Below, one piece after another: positions 36,575 through 45,815 of a DNA stretch of 64,000 bases. The stretch lies in NCBI RefSeq assembly GCF_029953595.1, contig NZ_CP124535.1, forward strand, positions 1,141,001 through 1,205,000, written 5' to 3'. Origin of the DNA: Fuscovulum ytuae. Lineage in GTDB: Bacteria > Pseudomonadota > Alphaproteobacteria > Rhodobacterales > Rhodobacteraceae. The notes below the pieces were generated by a model that saw only the letters and a program-made list of their open reading frames with translations, did not search any database and was not told the DNA's origin. Both the position numbers and the translations under genes were made by a program. Numbering within the stretch: the stretch's first letter is position 1; each line of letters opens with the position of its first letter.

Positions 36575-37293
36575 GTCGTCCGCCCCGCAGTAGCCTGCTC
36601 AAAGAACCGCGCGATCCATTCCGCAAAGCGCGGGCCTTCAATCCCCCGCTGCAAGGCCACGCGCCCCGCCACCCCCACATCCGCCGGGAAATGCGGCGCG
36701 AATTCCTCCACCAAGGCCGCCGCGAAATCCGGCGTCATCTCGGGGTGGTGCTGCGTGGCGAAAACCCTGTCGCCCATCCGATAGGCGGCCACCGCGCAGC
36801 CCTCCGATCGCCCGATCACCTCGGCCCCTTCTGGCAAGTCCACCACCTGCTCGCCATGCGCGGCGGCCAGACGGATGCGCCCCGCCCCCTCCATCCACGG
36901 CGCGGGGGCGAAAATCTCCGTCTCTGCCGCGCCCAGAACAAAGGGGCCGGGATTATGTCCCACCGTCCCGCCCAAGGCCTGCGCGATGGCCTGATGCCCG
37001 AAACAGGCCCCCACCATCGGCACGCCCTGCCCATAGGCCGCACGGATCACCCCCATCAACCGATGCACCCAAGGCAGATCATCCCGAACCGAGGCTGGGC
37101 TTCCCCCGATCAAAACCCCGTCAAACCCTTCCAAATCCTCAGGAAATTCGCCCTTCGGCAGATCAAAGGCCGTCACCTGCCACGCGGGCCGGACGCCGGC
37201 GATCAATCGGCGGAACTTCTCGGCATCCCGCGGGTGACGTGCCGCGAAATCGGACTCGTCGGTATTCGTCACCAGCAGGGCGATATGCATCAA
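36571..37293 (-). CDS. Class I glutamine amidotransferase-fold protein
   Basis: A 240-residue stand-alone class I GATase. The nucleophile Cys is in VGACFGHQAIAQALGG and the His-Glu partners are in ATQHHPEMTPDF, so the triad is complete. There is no synthetase partner domain. In several amine pathways, such as PuuD and aniline AtdA2, this fold hydrolyses gamma-glutamyl amides. Here it diverges from a P450/GS-like/ferredoxin set, which would fit that role, though a generic glutaminase-like activity cannot be excluded. Confidence 0.85.
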   Translation of the reverse strand: MMHIALLVTNTDESDFAARHPRDAEKFRRLIAGVRPAWQVTAFDLPKGEFPEDLEGFDGVLIGGSPASVRDDLPWVHRLMGVIRAAYGQGVPMVGACFGHQAIAQALGGTVGHNPGPFVLGAAETEIFAPAPWMEGAGRIRLAAAHGEQVVDLPEGAEVIGRSEGCAVAAYRMGDRVFATQHHPEMTPDFAAALVEEFAPHFPADVGVAGRVALQRGIEGPRFAEWIARFFEQATAGRTT

Positions 37294-37360
37294 GATTTTC
37301 CTTTACATATTTATAAGCCCCATCATTATGCAAAAAACCCTATTCGGCAAGGAGGCATAA

Positions 37361-38617
37361 ATGACGGTCTGGACGCCCAACGATGACGGCCATGCCGATC
37401 TGACCAGCCATGACACCTTCCTGAGCGGCCCACCCCATAACACCTTCGCCCGCCTGCGCCGCGACGATCCTGCCCATTGGACGGAATGGGATCAGGGCGA
37501 ACCTTTCTGGTCCATCACCCGCCACGCCGATATTCACGCGCTGAACGGCAAGCCCGACCTCCTGTCCTCTGCCCGCGGAATCAGGATGGAGGATCAGAGC
37601 TACGAGGAATACCTCGCCCGCCGCACCTTTCAGGAAACCGACCCGCCCGAACACATGATGACGCGGGTCAAAGTGGCCAAGGCCTTTTCCAAACCCGTGG
37701 TGGCAGGCTTCGAAGACGCGATCCGCGACCTTTGCACCGACATCCTCGATCAGGCGCTGGCCAAAGGCACCTTCGACGCCACAAAGGATATCGCCCGCGA
37801 ATTGCCCATGCGCATGCTGGGCCGCATCGTGGGCCTGCCGGATGCAGACCTGCCATGGCTTGTCGAAAAGGGCGATGCCCTCATCGCCAACACCGACCCC
37901 GATTTCACCGATCACGTGCTGGACAAACTCACGACAGACGAATTCCGCATGATGCCCTTCAACTCGCCCGCCGGGGCCGAGCTTTTCGTCTACGCCAAGG
38001 ACCTGATGGCCAATAAGGCTGCGGCGGGCGATACCTCCGGCGTCCTGCATCTGATCCTGCAACCGGGGCCGGACGGATCAGTCCTGCCAGAAAACGAGTT
38101 TCGGAATTTCTTCTGCCTGATCGTTGCCGCGGGCAATGACACCACCCGCTATTCCATCGCCGCAGGCATTCAGGCCCTTGCCCATCAACCCGAACTTCTG
38201 CCGCTGATCCAATCCGGCGCGGTCGATGATACCATGGCGGATGAGATCATCCGCTGGGCCTCACCCACCTCCTATTTCCGACGCACCGCGACACGCGACT
38301 TCGAATTGCACGGCAAACAGATCAAGGCAGGCGACAAGGTGCTTTACTGGTTTGCCTCTGCCAACCGCGACGAAGAGGCCTTCGACACCCCCTTCCGCGT
38401 CGACCTTGCCCGCAACCCGAACCGCCACCTCGCCTTCGGCCAAGGTGGCCCCCATCTCTGCCTCGGCATGTGGCTCGCGCGGCTTGAGGTGCGGGTGCTG
38501 TTTCAGGAACTCGCCAAACGCATCAAATCCATCGAACCGGCAGGGGAACAGAAATTCCTCCGCTCCAACTTCGTGGCCGGGCTGAAATCGCTGCCCGTTC
38601 ATGTGACACTGCAATAA
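37361..38617 (+). CDS. Cytochrome P450
   Basis: A 418-residue soluble bacterial P450. The I-helix oxygen-activation segment is AAGNDTTRYSI, the K-helix ExxR is EIIRW, and the haem loop is FGQGGPHLCLGMWLARLE with the axial Cys near residue 367. The N-terminus carries no membrane anchor. Electrons probably come from the 2Fe-2S ferredoxin encoded two genes on; no reductase gene is adjacent. The AAGGAGG site at 37349-37355 fixes the start. Its partner GS-like ligase suggests oxidation of a gamma-glutamylated amine. Confidence 0.93.
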   Translation: MTVWTPNDDGHADLTSHDTFLSGPPHNTFARLRRDDPAHWTEWDQGEPFWSITRHADIHALNGKPDLLSSARGIRMEDQSYEEYLARRTFQETDPPEHMMTRVKVAKAFSKPVVAGFEDAIRDLCTDILDQALAKGTFDATKDIARELPMRMLGRIVGLPDADLPWLVEKGDALIANTDPDFTDHVLDKLTTDEFRMMPFNSPAGAELFVYAKDLMANKAAAGDTSGVLHLILQPGPDGSVLPENEFRNFFCLIVAAGNDTTRYSIAAGIQALAHQPELLPLIQSGAVDDTMADEIIRWASPTSYFRRTATRDFELHGKQIKAGDKVLYWFASANRDEEAFDTPFRVDLARNPNRHLAFGQGGPHLCLGMWLARLEVRVLFQELAKRIKSIEPAGEQKFLRSNFVAGLKSLPVHVTLQ

Positions 38618-38647
38618 TCAAAAGAACAAAGAAAAGGGAGTGACACC

Positions 38648-39940
38648 ATGGCAGACCGTCTCAGGGCCATGTTCTGCGACCATCTCAGCCTGATGCGCGG
38701 CAAATACCTGCCCGCCTCCAAGATGAAATCCGATGGCACACGCCTCGCCCGCCCCACATTTTCCGTGCATTGGGACAAGGACCTGATCCTTGACGCGCCC
38801 CATACCAAATGCCGCGAAGGTATCCCCGATATGGAATTCCGCTGGGACGGGGCCGAAATCCGCGACGGCTGGGAACCGAATACCAAGGTCGTCACCGGCG
38901 ATCTTTACGACAGCGACGGCTCCCCCATCCCCCTCTGCCCACGCGGCGCGCTGAAACGCGCGGTGGCCGATTGGCAGCGCCACGGGTTGACCCCCAAAGT
39001 GGGGATCGAACTCGAAGCCTTCGCTTTTGAGATTGCCGAGGATGGCAGCCTCTCCCCCCTCCATGCCCCTGGCGGCTATGTCTACGGCACCGGCCCCTTC
39101 GCCGATCCTGCCGGTTTCACCGATGCAATCTGGAACCGCGCCGAAGAGGCAGGCTTCCGCCTTGAACTCATCACCGCCGAATATGACACGCCGCAATATG
39201 AATTCACGCTCGCCTATGACGAGGCCGTGAAGGCCGTGGATGAAATGGTCCTCTTCCGCCAAATGGCGCGCGAAGTCGCCCTTGAACACGGCATCCTCCT
39301 GACCTTCCTGCCGAAACCCATCCTCGACAAGGGCGGATCGGGCCTGCATTTCAACCTCTCCTTTGCCGATGCCGCAGGCGCGAACGCCCTGATGACCGGC
39401 CCCAAAGGCGGCCCCGCCCATATGAACGATCTCGCGCGCGGCTGCGTCGCGGGCTGGATGCGGCATCACAAAGGGCTGGCGGGCCTCCTTGCTCCCACAG
39501 TCGGCTCCTACCTGCGCCTGCAACCCGCCTCCATGTCGGGCTATTGGTGCAACTGGGGCGGCGACCATCGCGGCGTCACCGTCCGCGTGTCGGAAGAAGG
39601 CGGGGCCAAGACCCGGCTCGAACACCGCATGGCCGATGCCTCCTGCAACCCCTACACCGCGCTGGCCGCCCTCCTCCAAGCCGCGCGTCTGGGGGTCGAC
39701 CAGGCCTATCCCTTGCCCGATGCCGAAGCGGGCGATTGCTTCGACCGTATCGATGCAGGCCACGGCACCGCAGGCTCTCTGTCCGAGGCGATGGATGATC
39801 TCGAGGCCGACACCGCCCTTGGCGATGCCTTGGGCCGCGCGATCACCGACCACCACATCTTCATGAAACGGATCGAGGTGGACAAGACGGCCGGTCTCGA
39901 AGGCGCGGCACTGCGCGACTATTATATCTGGTATATCTAA
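38648..39940 (+). CDS. Glutamine-synthetase-like ligase paired with P450
   Basis: A 430-residue GS-superfamily ligase. GSGLHFNLSFADAAG (ATP/glutamate site), GYWCNWGGDHRGVTVRV and TRLEHRMADASCNPYTALA are the catalytic blocks. It opens with an unusual MADRLRAMFCDHLSLMRGKY start. It differs clearly from the GS-like gene at 4597, so it is not a local duplicate. Between P450 and ferredoxin it would activate an amine as its gamma-glutamyl amide, as IpuC does with isopropylamine and AtdA1 with aniline. The specific amine is unknown. Confidence 0.87.
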   Translation: MADRLRAMFCDHLSLMRGKYLPASKMKSDGTRLARPTFSVHWDKDLILDAPHTKCREGIPDMEFRWDGAEIRDGWEPNTKVVTGDLYDSDGSPIPLCPRGALKRAVADWQRHGLTPKVGIELEAFAFEIAEDGSLSPLHAPGGYVYGTGPFADPAGFTDAIWNRAEEAGFRLELITAEYDTPQYEFTLAYDEAVKAVDEMVLFRQMAREVALEHGILLTFLPKPILDKGGSGLHFNLSFADAAGANALMTGPKGGPAHMNDLARGCVAGWMRHHKGLAGLLAPTVGSYLRLQPASMSGYWCNWGGDHRGVTVRVSEEGGAKTRLEHRMADASCNPYTALAALLQAARLGVDQAYPLPDAEAGDCFDRIDAGHGTAGSLSEAMDDLEADTALGDALGRAITDHHIFMKRIEVDKTAGLEGAALRDYYIWYI

Positions 39941-39950
39941 GGGGGCGCCG

Positions 39951-40265
39951 ATGCAGGCAACATGGAAACTGCCCAACGGTCAGGCGATCACACTCGACGT
40001 GGCCGAAGGCACGAACCTCATGCAGGCCGCCGTGGCGCGCGGCATCCCCGGCGTGGTGGGCGAATGCGGCGGGTCGCTGTCCTGCGCGACCTGTCATGTC
40101 GTGGTCGCCCCTGATTGGGCCGACCGCGCGGGTCCCCCCGGCGCTTTCGAGGAAGACATGCTCGACATCACCGAAGCCGAACGCCAACCCAGCTCGCGCC
40201 TCTCCTGCCAGATCAGGATGTCGGCCGATCTCGACGGGATCGTCGTCTCGGTCCCCGCCCCCTGA
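39951..40265 (+). CDS. 2Fe-2S ferredoxin (adrenodoxin/putidaredoxin type)
   Basis: A 104-residue plant/vertebrate-type ferredoxin. The cluster ligands are in GECGGSLSCATCHVVV plus the later LSCQIRM, the spacing of P450-serving ferredoxins such as putidaredoxin. It starts ten bases after the GS-like gene and closes the P450 operon, so it is the likely electron donor. Confidence 0.93.
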   Translation: MQATWKLPNGQAITLDVAEGTNLMQAAVARGIPGVVGECGGSLSCATCHVVVAPDWADRAGPPGAFEEDMLDITEAERQPSSRLSCQIRMSADLDGIVVSVPAP

Positions 40266-40341
40266 TCGAACGGCAGCCGCATCGCCAGTCAAAACGGGCA
40301 CCTCTTCCCGCCCCTTCATCTTGGCGAAAAATACTCTGCGG

Positions 40342-40370
40342 GGGTCCGGGGGTGCAAACCCCCCGGTCCC
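40342..40370. terminator. GC-rich hairpin between convergent operons
   Basis: GGGTCCGGGGG and CCCCCCGGTCCC form a strong, slightly imperfect stem around TGCAAA. It stands between the ferredoxin stop and the hpd stop and could terminate both. The preceding TTGGCGAAAAATACTC resembles a motif that recurs in Rhodobacteraceae intergenic regions. Confidence 0.5.
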
Positions 40371-40413
40371 GTCGGCGGCCACCGGGCCCGCCCCCCAAAG
40401 ACGGGTGCCCGGA

Positions 40414-41511
40414 TCACGACGCCTTCAACACCCCCCGCGCGATCTGATCCTGTTCGATGCTTTCGAACAGCGCGCGGAAATTGCCCTCGCCGAACCCGTC
40501 ATCGCCTTTCCGCTGGATGAATTCGAAAAAGATCGGCCCGATCACGGTCTTCGAAAAGATCTGCAACAGGATGCGCGTCTCGCCGCCATCCACCACGCCC
40601 TCGCCATCGATCAGGATGCCATGCCGCGCCATACGCTCCAGCGGCTCTTCATGGCCAGCGACCCGCGTCTTCGAGAGGTCATAATAGGCCATCGGGGGCT
40701 TCGGCATGAAGACCAGCCCGCGCTCTGCAATCGCATCGGTCGCGGCATAGATGTCATCACAGCCCACCGCGATATGCTGGATGCCCTCGCCCCGATAGCG
40801 CTTCAGATACTCGACGATCTGCCCCGTCTCCCCCCGATCCTCATTGATCGGGATACGGATCCGCCCGCAGGGAGAGGTCAGCGCACGGCTGTAAAGCCCG
40901 GTATATTTCCCCTCGATGTCGAAAAACCGGATCTGGCGAAAATGGAACAGGCGGCTGTAGAAGTCGAACCAGCGGTCCATGTTGCCCTTAAAGACATTAT
41001 GGGTCAGGTGATCCAGATAATGGAACCCAACTCCCGTGGGCTTGGGCGGCGCAATAAAATCGAACGCCGCCGCATAGGGGTTGACCCCCGGACCATAGGC
41101 ATCGGTGAAATAGATCAGCGACCCGCCAATCCCCACAATGGCAGGCCAATCCAGCGTCCGGTCGGACCCCATGTAAGGCTCGGCTCCGTTTTTCACTGCA
41201 TGGTCAAAGGCATGGCGCGCATTCACAACCCGCCACGCCATCGCCGGCGCGCAAGGCCCATGTTCCTCGACAAAGCGCCGGGCATGGCTGCCCACCTCAT
41301 CCGTCAGGAGATAAGTGATATCCCCTTGCTGCCACAGCTCCACCGCTTTCGTCCGATGCCGCGCCACCAGCGTGAAGCCCATCCGTTGAAACAGCGCGCG
41401 CGCCTCCTCAGGCCGGGGATGGGCGAATTCCACGAATTCGAACCCATCCGTCCCCGCCGGGTTCTGCACACTGATCACGGCCCGCGGCGCCTCATGTGGA
41501 AAGGGTCCCAT
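40414..41511 (-). CDS. hpd: 4-hydroxyphenylpyruvate dioxygenase
   Basis: A 365-residue non-haem iron enzyme converting 4-hydroxyphenylpyruvate to homogentisate in tyrosine catabolism. Iron ligands are His in YLDHLTHNV and IQHIAVGCDD and Glu near the C-terminus in IFFEFIQRKGDDGFGEGNF, a strong HPPD signature. GAGGAGG five bases before the ATG at 41511 decides the start; in-frame ATGs at 41544 and 41613 are less likely. The Lrp-type gene diverges and probably regulates it. Confidence 0.95.
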   Translation of the reverse strand: MGPFPHEAPRAVISVQNPAGTDGFEFVEFAHPRPEEARALFQRMGFTLVARHRTKAVELWQQGDITYLLTDEVGSHARRFVEEHGPCAPAMAWRVVNARHAFDHAVKNGAEPYMGSDRTLDWPAIVGIGGSLIYFTDAYGPGVNPYAAAFDFIAPPKPTGVGFHYLDHLTHNVFKGNMDRWFDFYSRLFHFRQIRFFDIEGKYTGLYSRALTSPCGRIRIPINEDRGETGQIVEYLKRYRGEGIQHIAVGCDDIYAATDAIAERGLVFMPKPPMAYYDLSKTRVAGHEEPLERMARHGILIDGEGVVDGGETRILLQIFSKTVIGPIFFEFIQRKGDDGFGEGNFRALFESIEQDQIARGVLKAS

Positions 41512-41605
41512 CACATCCTCCTCGAAATGCTGTGCCTTCCCCATAGGTTTCCCACGGATCGCAACAGAGTTGCGCGCATTCTTTCGCTTGTTCTTGTGCA
41601 GATAC

Positions 41606-41640
41606 GCAGGCATCCTGCGTAAATTCTATTATTCACGCGA
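41606..41640. promoter_or_regulatory. Nested dyads between hpd and the Lrp gene
   Basis: ACGCAGG-CAT-CCTGCGT (41606-41622) is a perfect dyad. It overlaps a second one, GCGTAAAT (41619-41626) with ATTCACGC (41633-41640), which matches at seven of eight positions. Both are plausible Lrp-family binding sites for the divergent regulator. Confidence 0.5.
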
Positions 41641-41649
41641 AAAATGCGC

Positions 41650-42105
41650 ATGCTTGATTCAACCGACCGCCGCCTGATCGCAGAATTGCAACGCCGGGCG
41701 GATGCCACTGCGCAGGACCTTGGCGATCTTCTCCACCTTTCCGCCAGCCAAGCCGCCCGCCGCCGCGCCCGACTTGAATCCGAAGGCCTCATCAAAGGCT
41801 ACACGGCCCGGCTTGACCCGGCCAAACTCGGGCTCAGCGTGCAGGCCTTCGTGCAGGTGCAGATGGCCGCCCATAATGCCGACAATGCCGCAAGCTTCGT
41901 CCGCCTCGTCACGACTCTGCCCGAAGTGGTGGGCTGCTGGACCCTGACCGGTGAGGCCGACTACCTCCTCCGCGTCTGGGTCACCGATCTTCCTGCCCTG
42001 AACGCCCTCATCCACCACCGCCTCCTGCCCCACCCCGCCGTCTCTCGCGTGCAAAGCCAGATCGTCATGGATCAACCCAAGGCCGACAGCGGCCTACCCG
42101 TTTGA
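41650..42105 (+). CDS. Lrp/AsnC-family regulator
   Basis: A 151-residue regulator. The N-terminal helix-turn-helix (LDSTDRRLIAELQRRADATA, then LHLSASQAARRRARLESEGL) is followed by an AsnC/RAM ligand domain (GCWTLTGEADYLLRVWVTD). ATG at 41650 is preferred; ATG at 41644 adds two residues. Divergent from hpd, so it probably senses an aromatic amino acid and controls tyrosine breakdown. Confidence 0.9.
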   Translation: MLDSTDRRLIAELQRRADATAQDLGDLLHLSASQAARRRARLESEGLIKGYTARLDPAKLGLSVQAFVQVQMAAHNADNAASFVRLVTTLPEVVGCWTLTGEADYLLRVWVTDLPALNALIHHRLLPHPAVSRVQSQIVMDQPKADSGLPV

Positions 42106-42747
42106 CCGCCCGTTGGCTTCGGGTGAACCGCAGCGCAAACGACCCAAGCCAACACTGAAAAAACAAAAGACCGAACCGAAATTGGTACAGTCCCCCCGAT
42201 CGCCGAAGGCTCGCGCTCACCGGGTCTTAAAGAAAAGCTAATGGAACTTTGGGGCCGCTTGGAAGCCATCGAAGCAGAACTTGACCGCCTGCCCCGACAC
42301 CGATGCGGCTCACCCCGGTCCTTTCGGAACAGGATCAGCGCCGCGTGACTGAACATGCGATCACTCTGGTTGATCCGCCGATTTCCCAACCCGCCCGGGA
42401 GGTCGAGCGCTGTTTGATCGTGCGTGTCCCAGTGGGCCAGGAGGACGGCCAAGCGGTTGTTGCCTTGGACGGCACGCTCACAGCCCTCGTGGGGCTGGCC
42501 CAGAATGCCAAAAGCCCCGCTGTTGCGGGGCCTTATGAGAGTTTCCTTGATTTGGCTGCAGGGGCACGCCTTCGCCGTAATCCATGCGCGTTGGGTGCCG
42601 ACATTTGATAACCAGATTGAAGAAACGGGCGGAGTGCGGACACTCGATCGCGCCGGAAAGGTACTGATTACCGACGTTGACCTGTATCAACGTGATATCC
42701 GAGACTGACATTTATGATAGCATCATCGGCTGAAAGCGGGGCTTTCC
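42106..42747. other. Gene-poor stretch with a possible recombinase relic
   Basis: About 640 bases without a convincing gene. A plus-strand reading near 42225-42295 gives LKEKLMELWGRLEAIEAEL, a coiled-coil-like piece resembling the C-terminal region of serine recombinases, but the frame soon closes. A hairpin GCCCCGC-TGTT-GCGGGGC at 42514-42531 is followed by TTTT on the minus strand and looks like a terminator without a recognisable gene. The stretch separates the tyrosine genes from an ABC export operon. Confidence 0.35.
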
Positions 42748-43461
42748 GTGAACCAACGTGATGCGGTCATCGAAGCGCGCGGTCTCACCAAGACCTATCA
42801 AAACGGTCCAACACTGATTCATGCCCTCCGCGGGGTAGACTTCACCGCGCGTCGCGGAGAGCTTCTGGTGATACTCGGACAGTCGGGATCGGGGAAATCC
42901 ACCTTCCTCAACATCCTCGGCGGCATCGACCGGCCCAGTTCCGGCGAAGTCATCTTCCAGGGGCAGAATATCGCGGTGCTCGGCGATCACGCCCTGACAC
43001 GCTATCGGCGCGACCATGTGGGTTTCGTCTTCCAGTTCTATAACCTCGTTCCCAGCCTGACCGCGCTTGAGAATGTCGCACTGGTGACAGAGATCGCAGC
43101 CAATCCCATTCGTCCCGAAGAGGCGTTGGAAATCGTCGGGCTTTCCGCCCGAAGCGGCCATTTCCCGGCGCAGCTTTCCGGCGGCGAGCAGCAGCGGGTC
43201 GCCATCGCCCGTGCCATCGCCAAGCGTCCTGAACTTCTGTTCTGCGACGAACCGACAGGCGCGCTGGATAGCGCGACGGGCATCCTCGTCCTCGAGGCGC
43301 TGGAACAGGCCAACCGCAGCACGGGGGCCACGACTCTGATCATCACTCACAACGCTGCCATTCAGCAGATCGCGGACCGCACCTTGCGATTTGCCGATGG
43401 CCGGATCGTCGACGAGGTGACAAACACCGAGCGCAAACGCCCGGATCAAGTGTCATGGTGA
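42748..43461 (+). CDS. ABC transporter ATP-binding protein (MacB/LolD type)
   Basis: A 237-residue ATPase. Walker A is [11 protein letters not shown], the Q-loop region [18 protein letters not shown] is typical of the LolD/MacB group, the signature is [14 protein letters not shown] and Walker B is [12 protein letters not shown]. It energises the FtsX-like permease encoded next, whose start overlaps its 3' end. Confidence 0.94.
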   Translation: MNQRDAVIEARGLTKTYQNGPTLIHALRGVDFTARRGELLVILGQSGSGKSTFLNILGGIDRPSSGEVIFQGQNIAVLGDHALTRYRRDHVGFVFQFYNLVPSLTALENVALVTEIAANPIRPEEALEIVGLSARSGHFPAQLSGGEQQRVAIARAIAKRPELLFCDEPTGALDSATGILVLEALEQANRSTGATTLIITHNAAIQQIADRTLRFADGRIVDEVTNTERKRPDQVSW

Positions 43462-45815
43462 TCCCTCCCCTCCGCCGCAAGGCCCTGCGCGATCTGCGGC
43501 GGTTGTGGGCGCAGGCGCTGGCCATCGCTTTGGTGCTTGCGGCTGGGGTCGCGACGCTGATCCTCGGCAGCGGGGCGCAGCGGGCGCTGACCGACACGCG
43601 CGACCGCTATTACGGCGAATACCGTTTCGCCGACCTTACGACCGATGTGGTCCGCGCGCCGCTGTCACTGGTCAACGACATCCGCGCCATCGACGGCGTG
43701 CTTCAGGCAGAGCCGCGCATCGTCAAGCCGGGACGACCGGACATTGAGGGGATGGCAGAACCGGCCACGGTCCTGCTGGTGACGGTGCCGCAGGCAGACG
43801 GGCTGAACCGGCTGCACCTGCGCATGGGACGGCTGCCCGAACCGGGCACGGCGGACGAGGCTGTGGTGTCTCAGGATTTTGCCACGGCACATGGGCTGCG
43901 ACAGGGGTCGCACCTCGCCGTCGTGATGAACGGCAAGCGCCGTGTCCTATCGATCACCGGGATCGCCCTGTCGCCGGAATTCATCTACGCGATCGGTCCC
44001 GGCGAGATGATGCCCGACCCACGCCGCTTCGGCGTCATATGGTTGCCCCGTGACACATTGGAACAGGCCTTTGATCTTGGGGGCGCGTTCTCCAACCTTG
44101 TCCTCCGGTTGGTTCCAGGCGCCCCGGAAACACGCGTCATCGAGGAACTGGATCGCCTGACCGCTGCCTATGGCGGCGGTGGGGCCACCGGGCGGGCGGA
44201 ACAGACATCGCACGCCTTCCTCAATGCCGAACTGGAGCAACTGGGGGCGATGGTGCAGGTCCTGCCGCCCATCTTCCTGCTCGTGGCGGCGATGCTCATG
44301 CACATGACCCTCTCGCGCCTCATCGCGCTGGAGCGAGAGCAGATCGGCCTTTTGAAAGCGATAGGTTACAGGTCGTCGCAGATCGCGCAGCATTATCTGG
44401 AATTTGTGGTGCTAATCGCCTGCTGCGGCATCGTGCTGGGCTTCGCAGCCGGGGCTTGGTTGGGCGCGGGTCTGGCGCAGCTTTACGCGCGCTTCTTCTC
44501 ATTCCCGTTCCTCCATTTCGGGACGGACCTGCGGATCTACGGTCTGGCCGCCATCGTCACCCTGACGGCCGCGATGGCAGGAGCGCTGCAATCGTTGCGC
44601 GGGGTGCTATCGCTGACGCCAGCCGTAGCGATGGCCCCGCCCGCACCCGCCGATTTCCGCCACGCCGCCTGGGGGGTACTGGCGCTGGCGCCCCTCCACC
44701 AGACCGGGCGGATGGTGGCGCGCCACCTGCTCCACTGGCCCTTCCGCACGGCGTCCAGCATCCTCGGGATGACCATGGCGGTGGCGATCCTCGTGGCATC
44801 GCTCTGGTCCTTCGGGTCCATCGACCACATGATCCGGGTGACCTTCAACCTTGCTGAACGGCAGGATGTGAAGATCGTCTTCGCCGCCCCCGAACCCATG
44901 CACGCGCTTGCCGACATACGGCACATGCCCGGCGTCCTCGTGGCAGAGCCCTTCCGTCTCGTCCCCGCCCGCCTGACCAACGGAAACAGGTCCAAGCGCC
45001 TTGCCATCGAAGGCCGCCCCGCCGATGCAAGGCTGTCACGTAGCCTCTCCCCCGACCTGAAACCGATGCCAGTGCCGGAACATGGCCTCATCATCAGCGA
45101 AGCGCTGGCAGCCGCCCTCGCGCTGCGTCCCGGCGATCTGGTGCAGGTGGATTTCCTTGCGGGGCGCCGTGCGAGCGTTGCCATACCGGTCAGCGGCATT
45201 TCCGTAGGATATGTCGGCCTCGGCGCGGCGATGGAAATCGCTGCCCTCGGACGCGTGACCGGAGAGGGCCTGCTCGTCACGGGCGCCAACATCCAACTGG
45301 ACGAGGCGGCGCAAAAGGCGTTCCTTGCCGCCGCCAGCGCCGCACCCGCGACGGGGTTCCTAAACGTCACCGACCTGACGGTGTCGCGCTTCCGCGACAC
45401 GCTGGCCGAGAACATCACCTTGATGATCACCGTCTACGTCACCCTTGCAGCTATCATCGCGCTTGGCGTGGTCTACAACTTCTCGCGCATCGCCCTGTCG
45501 GAACAGGGGCGCGAGTTGGCCAGCTTGCGCGTCATGGGCTTCACCCGCACCGAGGCGGCATCTGTCATCCTCTTCGAACTTGCCGTCGTCGTACTGCTTG
45601 CCCAACCGTTCGGCTGGCTGATCGGCCACGGGATAGGGTTGGCGATGGTGGCGGCCTTCTCTTCTGACCTCTACCGCGTTCCTTTCGTTATGGGGCGCGA
45701 GGTCTATGCCACGGCCAGCCTGATCGTCATTGCCGCCGCCATCCTTTCGGCCCTTGTGATCAAGGGCCGGATAGACCGCCTCGACCTTATCGCTGTCCTG
45801 AAGACAAGGGAATGA
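43455..45815 (+). CDS. ABC transporter permease with two FtsX domains
   Basis: A 786-residue inner-membrane protein. It has an N-terminal segment ([18 protein letters not shown]), a periplasmic MacB-like domain, an FtsX block near residues 275-395 ([20 protein letters not shown]), a second periplasmic part and a C-terminal FtsX block ([20 protein letters not shown]). This is the doubled FtsX layout of large export permeases. It overlaps the ATPase and adaptor genes at both ends. Confidence 0.92.
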   Translation: MVIPPLRRKALRDLRRLWAQALAIALVLAAGVATLILGSGAQRALTDTRDRYYGEYRFADLTTDVVRAPLSLVNDIRAIDGVLQAEPRIVKPGRPDIEGMAEPATVLLVTVPQADGLNRLHLRMGRLPEPGTADEAVVSQDFATAHGLRQGSHLAVVMNGKRRVLSITGIALSPEFIYAIGPGEMMPDPRRFGVIWLPRDTLEQAFDLGGAFSNLVLRLVPGAPETRVIEELDRLTAAYGGGGATGRAEQTSHAFLNAELEQLGAMVQVLPPIFLLVAAMLMHMTLSRLIALEREQIGLLKAIGYRSSQIAQHYLEFVVLIACCGIVLGFAAGAWLGAGLAQLYARFFSFPFLHFGTDLRIYGLAAIVTLTAAMAGALQSLRGVLSLTPAVAMAPPAPADFRHAAWGVLALAPLHQTGRMVARHLLHWPFRTASSILGMTMAVAILVASLWSFGSIDHMIRVTFNLAERQDVKIVFAAPEPMHALADIRHMPGVLVAEPFRLVPARLTNGNRSKRLAIEGRPADARLSRSLSPDLKPMPVPEHGLIISEALAAALALRPGDLVQVDFLAGRRASVAIPVSGISVGYVGLGAAMEIAALGRVTGEGLLVTGANIQLDEAAQKAFLAAASAAPATGFLNVTDLTVSRFRDTLAENITLMITVYVTLAAIIALGVVYNFSRIALSEQGRELASLRVMGFTRTEAASVILFELAVVVLLAQPFGWLIGHGIGLAMVAAFSSDLYRVPFVMGREVYATASLIVIAAAILSALVIKGRIDRLDLIAVLKTRE

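Noticed and set aside
42514..42531. Rho-independent terminator as evidence for a minus-strand gene to its right
   Set aside because: The hairpin and T-run look real, but no frame on that strand between 42.53 and 42.75 kb has a start signal or family resemblance.
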